From assembly GCF_947654275.1 (NCBI RefSeq), contig NZ_CANTJS010000024.1, forward strand, positions 1 through 38,733: 38,733 nt of DNA. Reading direction: 5' to 3'. Shown here piece after piece: positions 16,234 through 23,724 of the stretch (the stretch's first letter is position 1; each line of letters begins with the position of its first letter). Position numbers and translations under genes: made by a program. The notes below the pieces were generated by a model that was not told the DNA's origin, did no database searches, and worked only from the letters and a program-made list of their open reading frames with translations. Source of the DNA: an uncultured Oscillibacter sp. Lineage in GTDB: Bacteria > Bacillota > Clostridia > Oscillospirales > Oscillospiraceae.

Positions 16234-18027
16234 TCAGTCTTTTTCCTCTAAAGCCAGGGCGATGTGCAGCTCGTCCAGCTGCTTCTGAGTGACCTGGCTG
16301 GGGGCGTCCATCATAACGTCCTGGGCGTTCTTGTTCATGGGGAAGGGGATGATCTCCCGGATGGAGTCCTCACCGGCCAGCAGCATCACCATCCGGTCCA
16401 CGCCGGGGGCAATGCCGGCATGAGGCGGCGCGCCGTAGGTAAAGGCGTTATACATGGCGGGGAATTTCTTCCGCACATCCTCCTCGCCCAGCCGCACCAG
16501 CTCAAAGGCCTTCACCATGATCTCCGGGTCGTGGTTCCGCACCGCGCCGGAGGAGAGCTCCACGCCGTTGCACACCAGGTCATACTGGTCTGCCTTGATG
16601 GTCAGGGGGTCGATTTTGCCCTGCTCCGCCAGCATCAGGGGTTCCAGTCCGCCATTGGGCATGGAGAACGGATTGTGGCAGAACTCCAGCTCCCCGGATT
16701 CTTCGCCGATCTCGTACATGGGGAAATCCACAATCCAGCAGAAGGCGTACTGTTCACGGTCCATGTGTCCCGGCACCGCCGCCCCCAGGGTCTTTACCAG
16801 CACGCCCGCGGTCTTCCAGGCGGCGGTCTGCTTCCCGGCGGCCAGGGCCACGAAGTCGTTGGGCTTCAGGTTCAGGGCGGAGATCACTTCATCCCTGATG
16901 GGCTGGACGAACTTGGCGATGCCGCCCACAATCTCCCCGTTCTCATCCAGACGGAACCAGTAGGGCTTTCCGCCGGAGACCACTTCCACGTCCGCCAGGG
17001 TCTTGTCAATGAATTTCCGGGTCTCGTGGAAATCGCTGACCACCACGGCCTTGATGGCAAGAGCTCCCTCGGCCTGACCGGGGTCAAAGGGCGGGAAGCC
17101 GCAGCCATAGAGGGCGGTGGGGGCGTCCTTCACCCGCAGGTCAATGCGCAGATCCGGCTTGTCGGTGCCGAAGTTCTCCATGGCATCCAGATAGGTAATG
17201 CGCTGGAAGGGAGCGGAGCTGGCCCGGTTATACGTTCCGTACCTGGCAAAGATGGGGGGCAGCACGTCTTCGATAACGGCGAATACGTCCTCCTCGGAGG
17301 CGAAGGCCATTTCCATATCCAGCTGGTAGAACTCGCCAGGGGAGCGGTCCGCCCGGGCGTCCTCGTCCCGGAAGCAGGGGGCGATCTGGAAATAGCGGTC
17401 AAAGCCGGAGGTCATCAGCAGCTGCTTGAACTGCTGAGGGGCCTGGGGCAGGGCGTAGAACTTGCCGGGGTGATTCCGGGCGGGCACCAGATAGTCCCGG
17501 GCCCCTTCGGGGGAGGAGGCGGTGAGAATGGGGGTGGTGATTTCCAGGAAGCCGTGGTCCGTCATGGCCTGCCGCAGAGCGGAGACCACCTGGCAGCGCA
17601 GGACGATGTTGTTTTTCACCGCCGGGTTCCGCAGGTCCAGATAGCGGTATTTCAGCCGCTGGCTCTCGTCGGCCTCCCGGCTGCGGTTAATCTGGAAGGG
17701 CAGCTCGTTGTGACGGCAGCGACCCAGGACGGTGACGGCGGAGGGGACAATCTCGATGTCGCCGGTGGGCAGCTTGGGATTCTTGCTGGCCCGCTCCCGG
17801 ACGGCGCCCTGGACGGAAAGGGTGGATTCCTTGTTGATGCCCTTGAAGGTATTCACCAGTTCTTCCGTTTCCGCCACGATCTGCGTGGAACCGTAGAAGT
17901 CCCGCAGGACGGCGAAGGCCAGGGCGGCGCTGACCACCCGGACGTTTTCCAGCCAGCCGCAGAGCTGGACTTCTTTCCCGGCGTCTCCAATGCGGAGCTC
18001 TCCGCAGGTATGCGTGCGATTCTGCAT
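16234..18027 (-). CDS. aspS: Aspartyl-tRNA synthetase, bacterial type
   Basis: This 597-residue cytoplasmic class IIb enzyme charges tRNA-Asp. An N-terminal OB-fold anticodon domain begins RTHTCGEL. The catalytic core has FLEITTPILTASSPEGARDYLVP and ALPQAPQQFKQLLM near residue 195, motif 2 CFRDEDARADRSPGEFYQLDMEM near 218, a bacterial-type GAD insertion, and motif 3 GIAPGVDRMVMLLAG near 530. The second ATG (18027) is preferred because AAGGAG abuts the first (18036) but lies about nine bases from the second. It is the last gene of the operon beginning with hisS and an Asp-type T-box. Its 3' end is repeated twice downstream. Confidence 0.97.
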   Translation of the reverse strand: MQNRTHTCGELRIGDAGKEVQLCGWLENVRVVSAALAFAVLRDFYGSTQIVAETEELVNTFKGINKESTLSVQGAVRERASKNPKLPTGDIEIVPSAVTVLGRCRHNELPFQINRSREADESQRLKYRYLDLRNPAVKNNIVLRCQVVSALRQAMTDHGFLEITTPILTASSPEGARDYLVPARNHPGKFYALPQAPQQFKQLLMTSGFDRYFQIAPCFRDEDARADRSPGEFYQLDMEMAFASEEDVFAVIEDVLPPIFARYGTYNRASSAPFQRITYLDAMENFGTDKPDLRIDLRVKDAPTALYGCGFPPFDPGQAEGALAIKAVVVSDFHETRKFIDKTLADVEVVSGGKPYWFRLDENGEIVGGIAKFVQPIRDEVISALNLKPNDFVALAAGKQTAAWKTAGVLVKTLGAAVPGHMDREQYAFCWIVDFPMYEIGEESGELEFCHNPFSMPNGGLEPLMLAEQGKIDPLTIKADQYDLVCNGVELSSGAVRNHDPEIMVKAFELVRLGEEDVRKKFPAMYNAFTYGAPPHAGIAPGVDRMVMLLAGEDSIREIIPFPMNKNAQDVMMDAPSQVTQKQLDELHIALALEEKD

Positions 18028-18070
18028 GTGAACCATCTCCTTATTTCAAGTTTTCTGTTTATCTGAATAT

Positions 18071-18976
18071 TTATTCGTTGTCTCCGCTGAAAAAGTCGGA
18101 GTCAATGGACTTGATTTCGTACCTGGCCACCGGGGAAACGCCCAGGTTGTATTCAATCATCAGCTTGGTCAGCCGCTGGCCGTCCACCAGGACGATGTGC
18201 TGCTTTTCCGCCGAGGCCTGGGCCCCCTCGGAAAATCTGGCGGTGGTGATAAACAGGCCCTTGGACGCCCCCTCGTCCCGAAGGGCCCCGGAGAACTTTT
18301 GCAGCTCCGGACGGCTGACGGTGCTCTGGGGGTCCCAGCGCTTTGCCTGGATATAAATCTGGTCAAAGCCCAGCTTGTCTTCCCGGATGATGCCGTCGAT
18401 GCCGCCGTCATGGCTCCGTTTGGTGACCACGCCGGCGTCGGAGACCGAACCGCCATAGCCCATTTTCACAAGCAGTTTGACCACCAGAGACTCAAAGAAA
18501 TCCGAGTCCTTCTCCATAATCTCCGCCAGCAGATCGTCCGCCAGACTTTGGTTGAGGGCGGCGGCTGCCTGCTCCATCATATCCTCCGGCGTTTCGCTGG
18601 ATTCCACAGGGGGTGCGGCGTCCGGCTCGTCCTTCTCGCTTCGGGTCCGGAATTCCTGGAAAGAGGGATATTGGCTGAGGAAGCGGTTGTCCAGCACCGG
18701 AGGCGGGGCGGTCAGGACCGCCTGCCCCTCCTGCGTCAGCCGGTGGTGGCCCCGCTTCACGCTTTCCACCAGACCCGCCTTTTTCAGATAGGTGCAGGCC
18801 CAGCTGACCCGGTCCGTGAAGATGGAACGGCCGCTGCTCAGGGTTTCCTGAAGCTGCTCTGGGCTGAGGGCCAGTTCTGAGGCAATCCGGGCCCCGATTT
18901 CCCGGTTGGTGCGGACCTCTCCGTCTGCCAGCGCCCGCAGCAGGGGCATATATAAGCTGTCATAAGTGGGAAGCAT
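18071..18976 (-). CDS. mrr: Mrr-type restriction endonuclease
   Basis: This is a 301-residue protein with an N-terminal winged-helix domain of the Mrr_N type (residues 1-90, TYDSLYMPLLRALADGEVRTNREI ... RLTQEGQAVL), an acidic linker, and a C-terminal Mrr catalytic domain (from residue 160, FFESLVVKLLVKMGYGG). The nuclease motif is seen as GGIDGII followed by IYIQAKRW, the D...QxK form typical of Mrr. Such enzymes are type IV-like and cut modified foreign DNA. GGAGGAAA precedes the ATG. It lies 19 bases after the SLH gene and 43 bases before aspS, inside the hisS-aspS operon, an unusual place for a defence gene. Confidence 0.93.
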   Translation of the reverse strand: MLPTYDSLYMPLLRALADGEVRTNREIGARIASELALSPEQLQETLSSGRSIFTDRVSWACTYLKKAGLVESVKRGHHRLTQEGQAVLTAPPPVLDNRFLSQYPSFQEFRTRSEKDEPDAAPPVESSETPEDMMEQAAAALNQSLADDLLAEIMEKDSDFFESLVVKLLVKMGYGGSVSDAGVVTKRSHDGGIDGIIREDKLGFDQIYIQAKRWDPQSTVSRPELQKFSGALRDEGASKGLFITTARFSEGAQASAEKQHIVLVDGQRLTKLMIEYNLGVSPVARYEIKSIDSDFFSGDNE

Positions 18977-18995
18977 GGGATTTCCTCCTGTTCTG

Positions 18996-20168
18996 TCAAC
19001 GATTCCACTCCCAGCCAGGGAGATGTTCCAGGCGGATGGAGGCGTCAGACAGGTCCAGGTCCTTCCATGCCTGGGTGGGCTCCGCCTGAACGCCGGTTTC
19101 GGAAAGAGCCGCTTCCAGTTCCTCCCGGGTGGGATAGAGGGCGGCAAGGGCCGTCCACAGGGCCTCGTGTTCCGCCTCCCAGACCTGACTGCGGGAGGTA
19201 TAGCCCTGGTAGCCGTCGGGATACAGGGCGGCGTCCACCTCCGGCAGGATCAGACCCTTTTGCTCTGCCAGGACCTCCAGGGCTGCGGCGGTGGTCAGGT
19301 CGTCCAGAATGGACTGAGCCTTATCCCAGGGGGTGTTGCGGTGAGCCAGGTGGGAGTGATTATAGATATCCAGATAGCTTGCCAGAGCCGGGGCCAGGAG
19401 CTCGGCGGTAATGTCCCTGCCGTTGACAGTGGCTAGCACCGTGTCCGGCTCCACCTCCAGTGCGTCCCGGCACAGCTCCAGGGTATCAAACGTGGCAGAG
19501 ACCCGCTGGGCCGGGTCGATGACCCGGGCCAGCATGGCCGCGGCGGCGGCCCGGGAGAGGGAGGCCCTTTCCTTCAGGGTGCCATAGCGGTCCTTGCCCG
19601 TCAGGATACCGGCCCGGTAGAGCATGAGAAGGTCCGGGTCCTTGCAGTCAGGAACGGCGGATACCTGATTCAGTTCCGGCAGACTGACATTTTGGGCCGT
19701 CAGCACGGCGGACAACAGCTTGAGAAACTCTCCCCGATCACAGGGGGACTGGGGATAGGCGCGGAGACCGGTGTAAAACTCAGCTTCCTCTAAGGCCGGC
19801 GCCTGTTCCCGCAGATATTGGTCATAGGGTTTCCACCAGTCCGGCCCCTTCAAAGAGATGGGCTCGAAATAGTCCAGGGTCTCGCCGCCTAAAAGCCGGT
19901 GAAGCCGGGCGCAGATGACCATGGCCTGAGCGCAGGTCAGACCGATTTCCGGCATGAAGTGTTTTCCGTCAATTCCGTCCATCAGTCCCGTTTCACAGCA
20001 GATGCGGGCCGCCGTTTCGCAAATGGTTCCGGCGGTGTCGGTGAATGCGCCGTAATCCCTGGCCATGGGGATGAGCCAGTCTGCGTCTGGCTCCGCGGCG
20101 GCGGCAGGGAAGGGGAGGGCCAGCAGTACCGCCAGCAGCAGGGAGAACAACCGGATTTTTTTCCTCAT
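18996..20168 (-). CDS. Secreted SLH-domain protein with SurA-like C-terminal helix region
   Basis: This is a 390-residue exported protein. The signal peptide covers residues 1-25 (LLAVLLALPFPAAAA). An S-layer-homology region follows (CCETGLMDGIDGKHFMPEIGLTCAQAMVICARLHRLL). A second SLH-type unit lies near residues 185-225 (LLMLYRAGILTGKDRYGTLKERASLSRAAAAAMLARVID). The C-terminal part begins VLATVNGRDITAELLAPALASYLD, which resembles the start of SurA/PrsA-type peptidyl-prolyl isomerase chaperones, but no parvulin catalytic domain follows. SLH units probably anchor it to cell-wall polymers. It shares SLH layout with the proteins at 25670 and 26837. Gap of 44 bases from the upstream gene; same operon as hisS. 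Confidence 0.82.
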   Translation of the reverse strand: MRKKIRLFSLLLAVLLALPFPAAAAEPDADWLIPMARDYGAFTDTAGTICETAARICCETGLMDGIDGKHFMPEIGLTCAQAMVICARLHRLLGGETLDYFEPISLKGPDWWKPYDQYLREQAPALEEAEFYTGLRAYPQSPCDRGEFLKLLSAVLTAQNVSLPELNQVSAVPDCKDPDLLMLYRAGILTGKDRYGTLKERASLSRAAAAAMLARVIDPAQRVSATFDTLELCRDALEVEPDTVLATVNGRDITAELLAPALASYLDIYNHSHLAHRNTPWDKAQSILDDLTTAAALEVLAEQKGLILPEVDAALYPDGYQGYTSRSQVWEAEHEALWTALAALYPTREELEAALSETGVQAEPTQAWKDLDLSDASIRLEHLPGWEWNR

Positions 20169-20212
20169 AAGCGCCTCCAATCAAATACAAACAGATGTAC
20201 AGCGTCCTGATA

Positions 20213-20749
20213 TTACGATGCGGAATCAAAGGGCTCCGCCCAGTCCCATAGCCAGGCCCCCAGCGCCTGTCCCTGTTCCTTTCCATCAGGGACGGAAAGG
20301 GGCAGGGAGGTGTAGGTTCCATGTGTCCATCGGTCAATCCAAAATTCCAGGTTCAGAAGAGTGTCCCATTGTTCCTCGTTTTCCGTGGAGTAAAAGGAAA
20401 ACCCGATTTTGTAACAGGTTTCCCCGGCCTCCGTTCGGGCGCTGCGGCCGCCCAGGGGCGGCAGCACCTTCAGTAAAGGCTCCAGGGGAGAGCGGCGGAA
20501 GTGCAGGCCCTCCAGCTGCTCCATCAGGTCTTCCATGTCCTGGCCTTCCACCATAAAGGTCCGGGTCTTGGGGGTCCTCCAGGGGGAGCCGATGCCTGCC
20601 ATGACCATGCCGGAGACGCAGTCCGGCGTCTGCCGGTTCAGCAAAAACCGGACGTCCACCGGCCGGCTGTACCACAGGCACCAGACCGCCAGCAGCCCCG
20701 CCAGGCCACAGAGAAGAGCCTTTTTATGCTGGTTCCAGAGTGCTTTCAT
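20213..20749 (-). CDS. Small membrane-anchored protein, WYSRPVD family copy 1
   Basis: This is a 178-residue protein with one N-terminal membrane segment (LLCGLAGLLAVWCLWYS) and the rest predicted outside the cell. AAAGGAGCG precedes the ATG. It is clearly related to the protein at 29349: WYSRPVDV against WYARPVDV at the end of the anchor, LHFRRSPLEPLLKVLP against LRFRRPPWNLLLQFLD, and LEFWIDRWT against IQFFVDKWT. No named family is recognised. It is the second gene of the hisS operon, 42 bases after hisS, and is followed by an SLH protein. Confidence 0.75.
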   Translation of the reverse strand: MKALWNQHKKALLCGLAGLLAVWCLWYSRPVDVRFLLNRQTPDCVSGMVMAGIGSPWRTPKTRTFMVEGQDMEDLMEQLEGLHFRRSPLEPLLKVLPPLGGRSARTEAGETCYKIGFSFYSTENEEQWDTLLNLEFWIDRWTHGTYTSLPLSVPDGKEQGQALGAWLWDWAEPFDSAS

Positions 20750-20791
20750 GGACACGCTCCTTTCGTTCATCCCAGGCCCCGACGGGACCGC

Positions 20792-22147
20792 TTATTCCCG
20801 GATGATGCTGCCCTGATTCCGGATATCCAGTCCGGCCTTGATGCGGTAGATGGTGGCTTTGGCGTCCAGCCTGGTTTGTTCACCGGTGACCATGTCCTTG
20901 CAGGCCACAACGCCGGCGCTGATTTCGTCCTCTCCCAGGAAGATCACATAGGGAATGCCCAGCTTGTCGGCATAGCCGATTTTCTGCTTGAACTTCTTCT
21001 GCTCACAGTGGAGCTGGGTCCGGATGCCGTTCTCCCGGAGGTGGGTGGCCAGGGCAATGGCGGGGGACAGGTCCTCGGTCATGGGCAGAATCAGCACGTC
21101 CGCCGGGGCGGTGTTCAGCTCCGGATTCAGCATGCCCTGTTCCCCCAGGACATAGAACAGGCGGGTCAGGCCGATGGAAATGCCCACGCCGGGGAGTTGT
21201 TTATCGGTGTAATATTCCGCTAAGTTATCATACCGGCCGCCGGAGCACACGGAACCAATCTCGGGATGGTCCAGCAGGGTGGTTTCATAGACGGTGCCGG
21301 TGTAGTAGTCCAGACCCCGGGCAATGGTCAGGTCCACGGCAAAATTCTCCGCCGGAACGCCGAAGGCCCCCAGGTGCTTCACCACGGCGTTCAGCTCCTC
21401 CAAACCCTGGTCAAAGAGGGGGTCCCGGCCCCGGTACTCCTCCAGCCGGGAGAGGACCGTCTCATTGTCTCCGTTGATGGAGATGAAGGACAGGATTTCC
21501 AGGGCCTGCTCCCGGGAGACGCCCAGGTCCCCGGTGAGAATGGCCTCCACCTTCTCAAAGCCGATCTTGTCCAGCTTGTCCACCGTGCGCATAATGTCCT
21601 GGGCCCGCTCCGTCAGGTTCAGCATGGCGTAAAAACCGTTGAGGATTTTGCGGTTGTTGACGCAGATGCGGAAGCGCTTCAGGCCCAGGGCGGAAAAGGT
21701 CTTATAGATAATGGCGGGTATCTCCGCCTCGTTGGAGATATCCAGCTTTCCGTCCCCAATCACGTCGATGTCCGCCTGATAGAACTCCCGGAACCGGCCC
21801 CGCTGGGCCCGCTCTCCCCGGTAGACCTTGCCAATCTGGAAGCGGCGGAAGGGGAAGGTCAGTTCATTGTAGTGCAGGGCCACGTATTTGGCCAGGGGTA
21901 CTGTCAGATCGAAGCGGAGGGAGAGGTCCGCGTCTCCCTTCTGGAAGCGGTAGATTTGCTTCTCCGTCTCGCCGCCGCCCTTGGCAAGCAAAACGTCGCT
22001 GGACTCGATGACAGGGGTGTCCAGGGGCGTGAAGCCGTAGAGGGCATAGGTTTTCCGCAGGGTTTCCATAATCCGCTCCATCTGCTGCTGCGGGGCGGGG
22101 AGAAGCTCCATAAAGCCGGACAGCGTCCGGGGGGTCTGTTTTGCCAT
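20792..22147 (-). CDS. hisS: Histidyl-tRNA synthetase
   Basis: This 451-residue cytoplasmic class II enzyme charges tRNA-His. Visible signatures are motif 1 with TPVIESSDVLL, GETEKQIYRF, motif 2 GKVYRGERAQRGRFREFYQADIDVIG near residue 112, the HisRS-specific ARGLDYYTGTVYE near 285, CSGGRYDNL and GISIGLTRLF (motif 3). A C-terminal anticodon domain follows. The ATG at 22147 has AAAAGGAGC upstream. An Asp-type T-box leader precedes it, as is known for hisS-aspS operons, where the limiting tRNA can be tRNA-Asp. It heads the operon that ends with aspS. Confidence 0.97.
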   Translation of the reverse strand: MAKQTPRTLSGFMELLPAPQQQMERIMETLRKTYALYGFTPLDTPVIESSDVLLAKGGGETEKQIYRFQKGDADLSLRFDLTVPLAKYVALHYNELTFPFRRFQIGKVYRGERAQRGRFREFYQADIDVIGDGKLDISNEAEIPAIIYKTFSALGLKRFRICVNNRKILNGFYAMLNLTERAQDIMRTVDKLDKIGFEKVEAILTGDLGVSREQALEILSFISINGDNETVLSRLEEYRGRDPLFDQGLEELNAVVKHLGAFGVPAENFAVDLTIARGLDYYTGTVYETTLLDHPEIGSVCSGGRYDNLAEYYTDKQLPGVGISIGLTRLFYVLGEQGMLNPELNTAPADVLILPMTEDLSPAIALATHLRENGIRTQLHCEQKKFKQKIGYADKLGIPYVIFLGEDEISAGVVACKDMVTGEQTRLDAKATIYRIKAGLDIRNQGSIIRE

Positions 22148-22182
22148 GGTGATGCTCCTTTTCATAAAATTGGGGATGAGCT

Positions 22183-22233
22183 TTAAAAAAGAGCGGTATC
22201 ATCCCAAAGTGGTTTTGGGACGATAGCGCTCTT
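22183..22233 (-). terminator. T-box terminator upstream of hisS
   Basis: On the minus strand AAGAGCG, TATC and TCCCAAA pair with TTTGGGA, GATA and CGCTCTT, interrupted by one C-C mismatch and a G-U pair. The 3' arm runs into a T tract at 22190-22184. Confidence 0.92.
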
Positions 22234-22517
22234 CCGCTTCGTGGTGCCACCCAAATTCGAGACCTTTTGCGTTGTGCTGCCCTGGATGCCGCCGCCCATG
22301 GTATTTACCCGGAGGGCCATACTGAAAGGCAGAGGGACGGCGGTTGTCCGCTGAAAAGTCTCCTTTGAACCTCCTGGTACGGGGAGGGGGCCGTGGGCGT
22401 TTCCGCCCCCGCTCCGCCGCTGTCCTTCCTCCGGGCCGAACGGGGCTTTTCCAGCGAGGGCCCCTCTCTGCGGAACGGCGTTCCGGAGTACTGCTGCGGC
22501 GTCATTGCGGTGAAATT
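22183..22517 (-). ncRNA. T-box riboswitch of the hisS-aspS operon, Asp specifier
   Basis: Read on the minus strand, stem I is formed by GCCGC/GCGGC at the base and CTCCGG/CCGGAG above. Between them lie AGCAGTA on the 5' side and GAAGGACA on the 3' side. The triplet GAC (22424-22422), followed by A and then the base helix, is the likely specifier, so tRNA-Asp is predicted. AGAGAG and GCTGGAAAAGC supply the upper stem I motifs. The T-box GGGTGGCACCACG lies at 22252-22240 and the terminator at 22233-22183. A CAC (His) triplet occurs further 3' but outside the loop. The stretch 22148-22691 contains no gene other than this leader. Confidence 0.92.
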
Positions 22518-22523
22518 GCTGTG

Positions 22524-22552
22524 ATTATATGCGTTTTTTGGCGAAATGTCAA
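22524..22552 (-). promoter_or_regulatory. Promoter of the hisS-aspS operon
   Basis: This is a perfect consensus promoter on the minus strand: TTGACA at 22552-22547, a 17-base spacer and TATAAT at 22529-22524. Transcription should start near 22517, at the 5' end of the T-box. Confidence 0.93.
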
Positions 22553-22691
22553 GGCGGACATTCCCCATGAAAGCGCTTTTTTACCTGCTTTATCAGAAGG
22601 CGGGCCCGTCCTGCGGGACCCCGGCGGCTCCGGGGAGTGAAGCGCCGGAGGGCGGCGCTCCCCACGGGAACCGTGAGCGGAGGATACTGTC

Positions 22692-23084
22692 TCAGGCGTC
22701 GGGATACAGGGTCCTCCGGAGGGGGGACCAGTCCCGGCAGCTTTTGACCAGCGCCAATTCCTGCTGCCAGGCCCTGTAGGGCTCCATGGCTTTGTACTGA
22801 GGCCTCAGCTCCCGGGCCAGCTCATAGAAGCCGCTCCCAATCGTCCGGCGGCTGACGCCGCCGTGCCGCACAATGGCGGAGAGAAATGGGAGCTCCAGAT
22901 CAAAACAGAGATACACAACTTTTCCAAGAGGGTGGTTCAGATGAAAATGGGCGTTGACCGGGCGGTTCAGGCGCTCTGAAAGAACCTCCGCCACTTCGAC
23001 ATAGGTCCAGGTATACCGTTTCTGCTCCACGCATTCCAGAAGGAAGCAGGCCAGCTCATAATCAATATCGGTGAAATTCTCCAT
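22692..23084 (-). CDS. Hypothetical protein
   Basis: This is a 130-residue soluble protein with no signal peptide or membrane segment. The ATG has AAAGGACC upstream. It has a helical N-terminus (YELACFLLECVEQKRYTWTYVEVAEVLSERLNRPVNAHFHLNHPLG), then a hydrophobic core and GGVSRRTIGSGFYELA. This pattern (short helix, N-x-H-x-x-L-N-x-P-L-G, then G-x-G-F-Y) resembles small N-terminal domains found with HNH-type nucleases, but no nuclease domain is present. The 145 bases after its stop, up to the hisS promoter, hold GC-rich hairpins without a clear T run. Confidence 0.68.
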   Translation of the reverse strand: MENFTDIDYELACFLLECVEQKRYTWTYVEVAEVLSERLNRPVNAHFHLNHPLGKVVYLCFDLELPFLSAIVRHGGVSRRTIGSGFYELARELRPQYKAMEPYRAWQQELALVKSCRDWSPLRRTLYPDA

Positions 23085-23170
23085 ACCAGGTCCTTTCCCA
23101 GGTTCAGACGGGACAGGCGGCGCAGCCGAAGCCCAAGGCCAAAAGCCTAAGGCTAAAAACCCGAAACCCG

Positions 23171-23193
23171 AAAAACCTCAGCAGGCGCCGAGG
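23171..23193 (-). terminator. Terminator after the MgsA-like gene
   Basis: On the minus strand CCTCGGCGCCTGCTGAGG forms a short hairpin (CCTC-GC with GC-GAGG, one mismatch) followed by TTTTT, 17 bases beyond the stop codon. Confidence 0.6.
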
Positions 23194-23209
23194 CGGCCGG
23201 GGAACGCGG

Positions 23210-23623
23210 TCAGGCCAGGGGCCGGGTGGAGGGATTGACAATCAGCCGCCAGTCCAAATCACCTCTGGACAGACCCAGCACCAGCATTTCCGCCGTGGCG
23301 ATGTTGCTGGCGAAGGGGACGTTGTTCTGGTCGCAGAGCCGGGAGATGTAGGAAATGTCTCCGGCCATGCTCTCGCTGTTGGGGTCGTTGAAGAACAGGA
23401 CCATGTCAAACTCGTTATAGGCGATCCGTGCGCCGATCTGCTGGCTGCCGCCGTGGGCATAGGTCAGAAAGCAGTGAACCGGCAGGCCGCTGGCGTCTGC
23501 CACCATATGACCTGTGGTATTGGTGGCATAGAGATGATGCCGGGAGAGGATGCCGGCGTAGGCGGTGCAGAACTGAACCATCAGCTCCTTTTTGTTGTCG
23601 TGGGCCATCAGTGCAATGTTCAT
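23210..23623 (-). CDS. Methylglyoxal synthase-like protein with altered active site
   Basis: This is a 137-residue protein with the overall pattern of methylglyoxal synthase, which turns dihydroxyacetone phosphate into methylglyoxal. The His-Asp of the N-terminus (MAHDNKK), the phosphate loop (TNTTG in place of TGTTG), QQIGARI, FFNDP (Asp91 of E. coli) and SNIATAEMLV are present. Two key positions differ: the catalytic Asp71 of GGDQQ is Ser (GGSQQ, codon 23446-23444), and the PHDPD stretch with His98 is replaced by SMAGDIS, though Asp101 may be kept. The enzyme may therefore be inactive or have another reaction. The ATG at 23623 is preferred because AAAGG abuts the earlier ATG. It lies downstream of the minD-like gene. 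Confidence 0.85.
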   Translation of the reverse strand: MNIALMAHDNKKELMVQFCTAYAGILSRHHLYATNTTGHMVADASGLPVHCFLTYAHGGSQQIGARIAYNEFDMVLFFNDPNSESMAGDISYISRLCDQNNVPFASNIATAEMLVLGLSRGDLDWRLIVNPSTRPLA

Positions 23624-23724
23624 AATGGGTCGCATCCTTTCTCAGCCTGCCGAAGGCGGGAAACCGGCCGGTTTCTGTTCGACAGCCTGTTGGTCTCTGT
23701 ATTTGGTTTGTTTGGCTCGCTTGG

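Noticed and set aside
16264-18066. A 600-codon open frame on the plus strand opposite aspS
   Set aside because: It mirrors aspS codon by codon because of GC-rich third positions. It has no ribosome site and its product is low-complexity, while the minus-strand frame is an unmistakable AspRS.
22398-22403. A CAC triplet in the hisS leader as a His specifier
   Set aside because: It lies 3' of the specifier loop defined by the GCCGC/GCGGC and CTCCGG/CCGGAG helices. GAC occupies the expected place and is followed by the usual purine.
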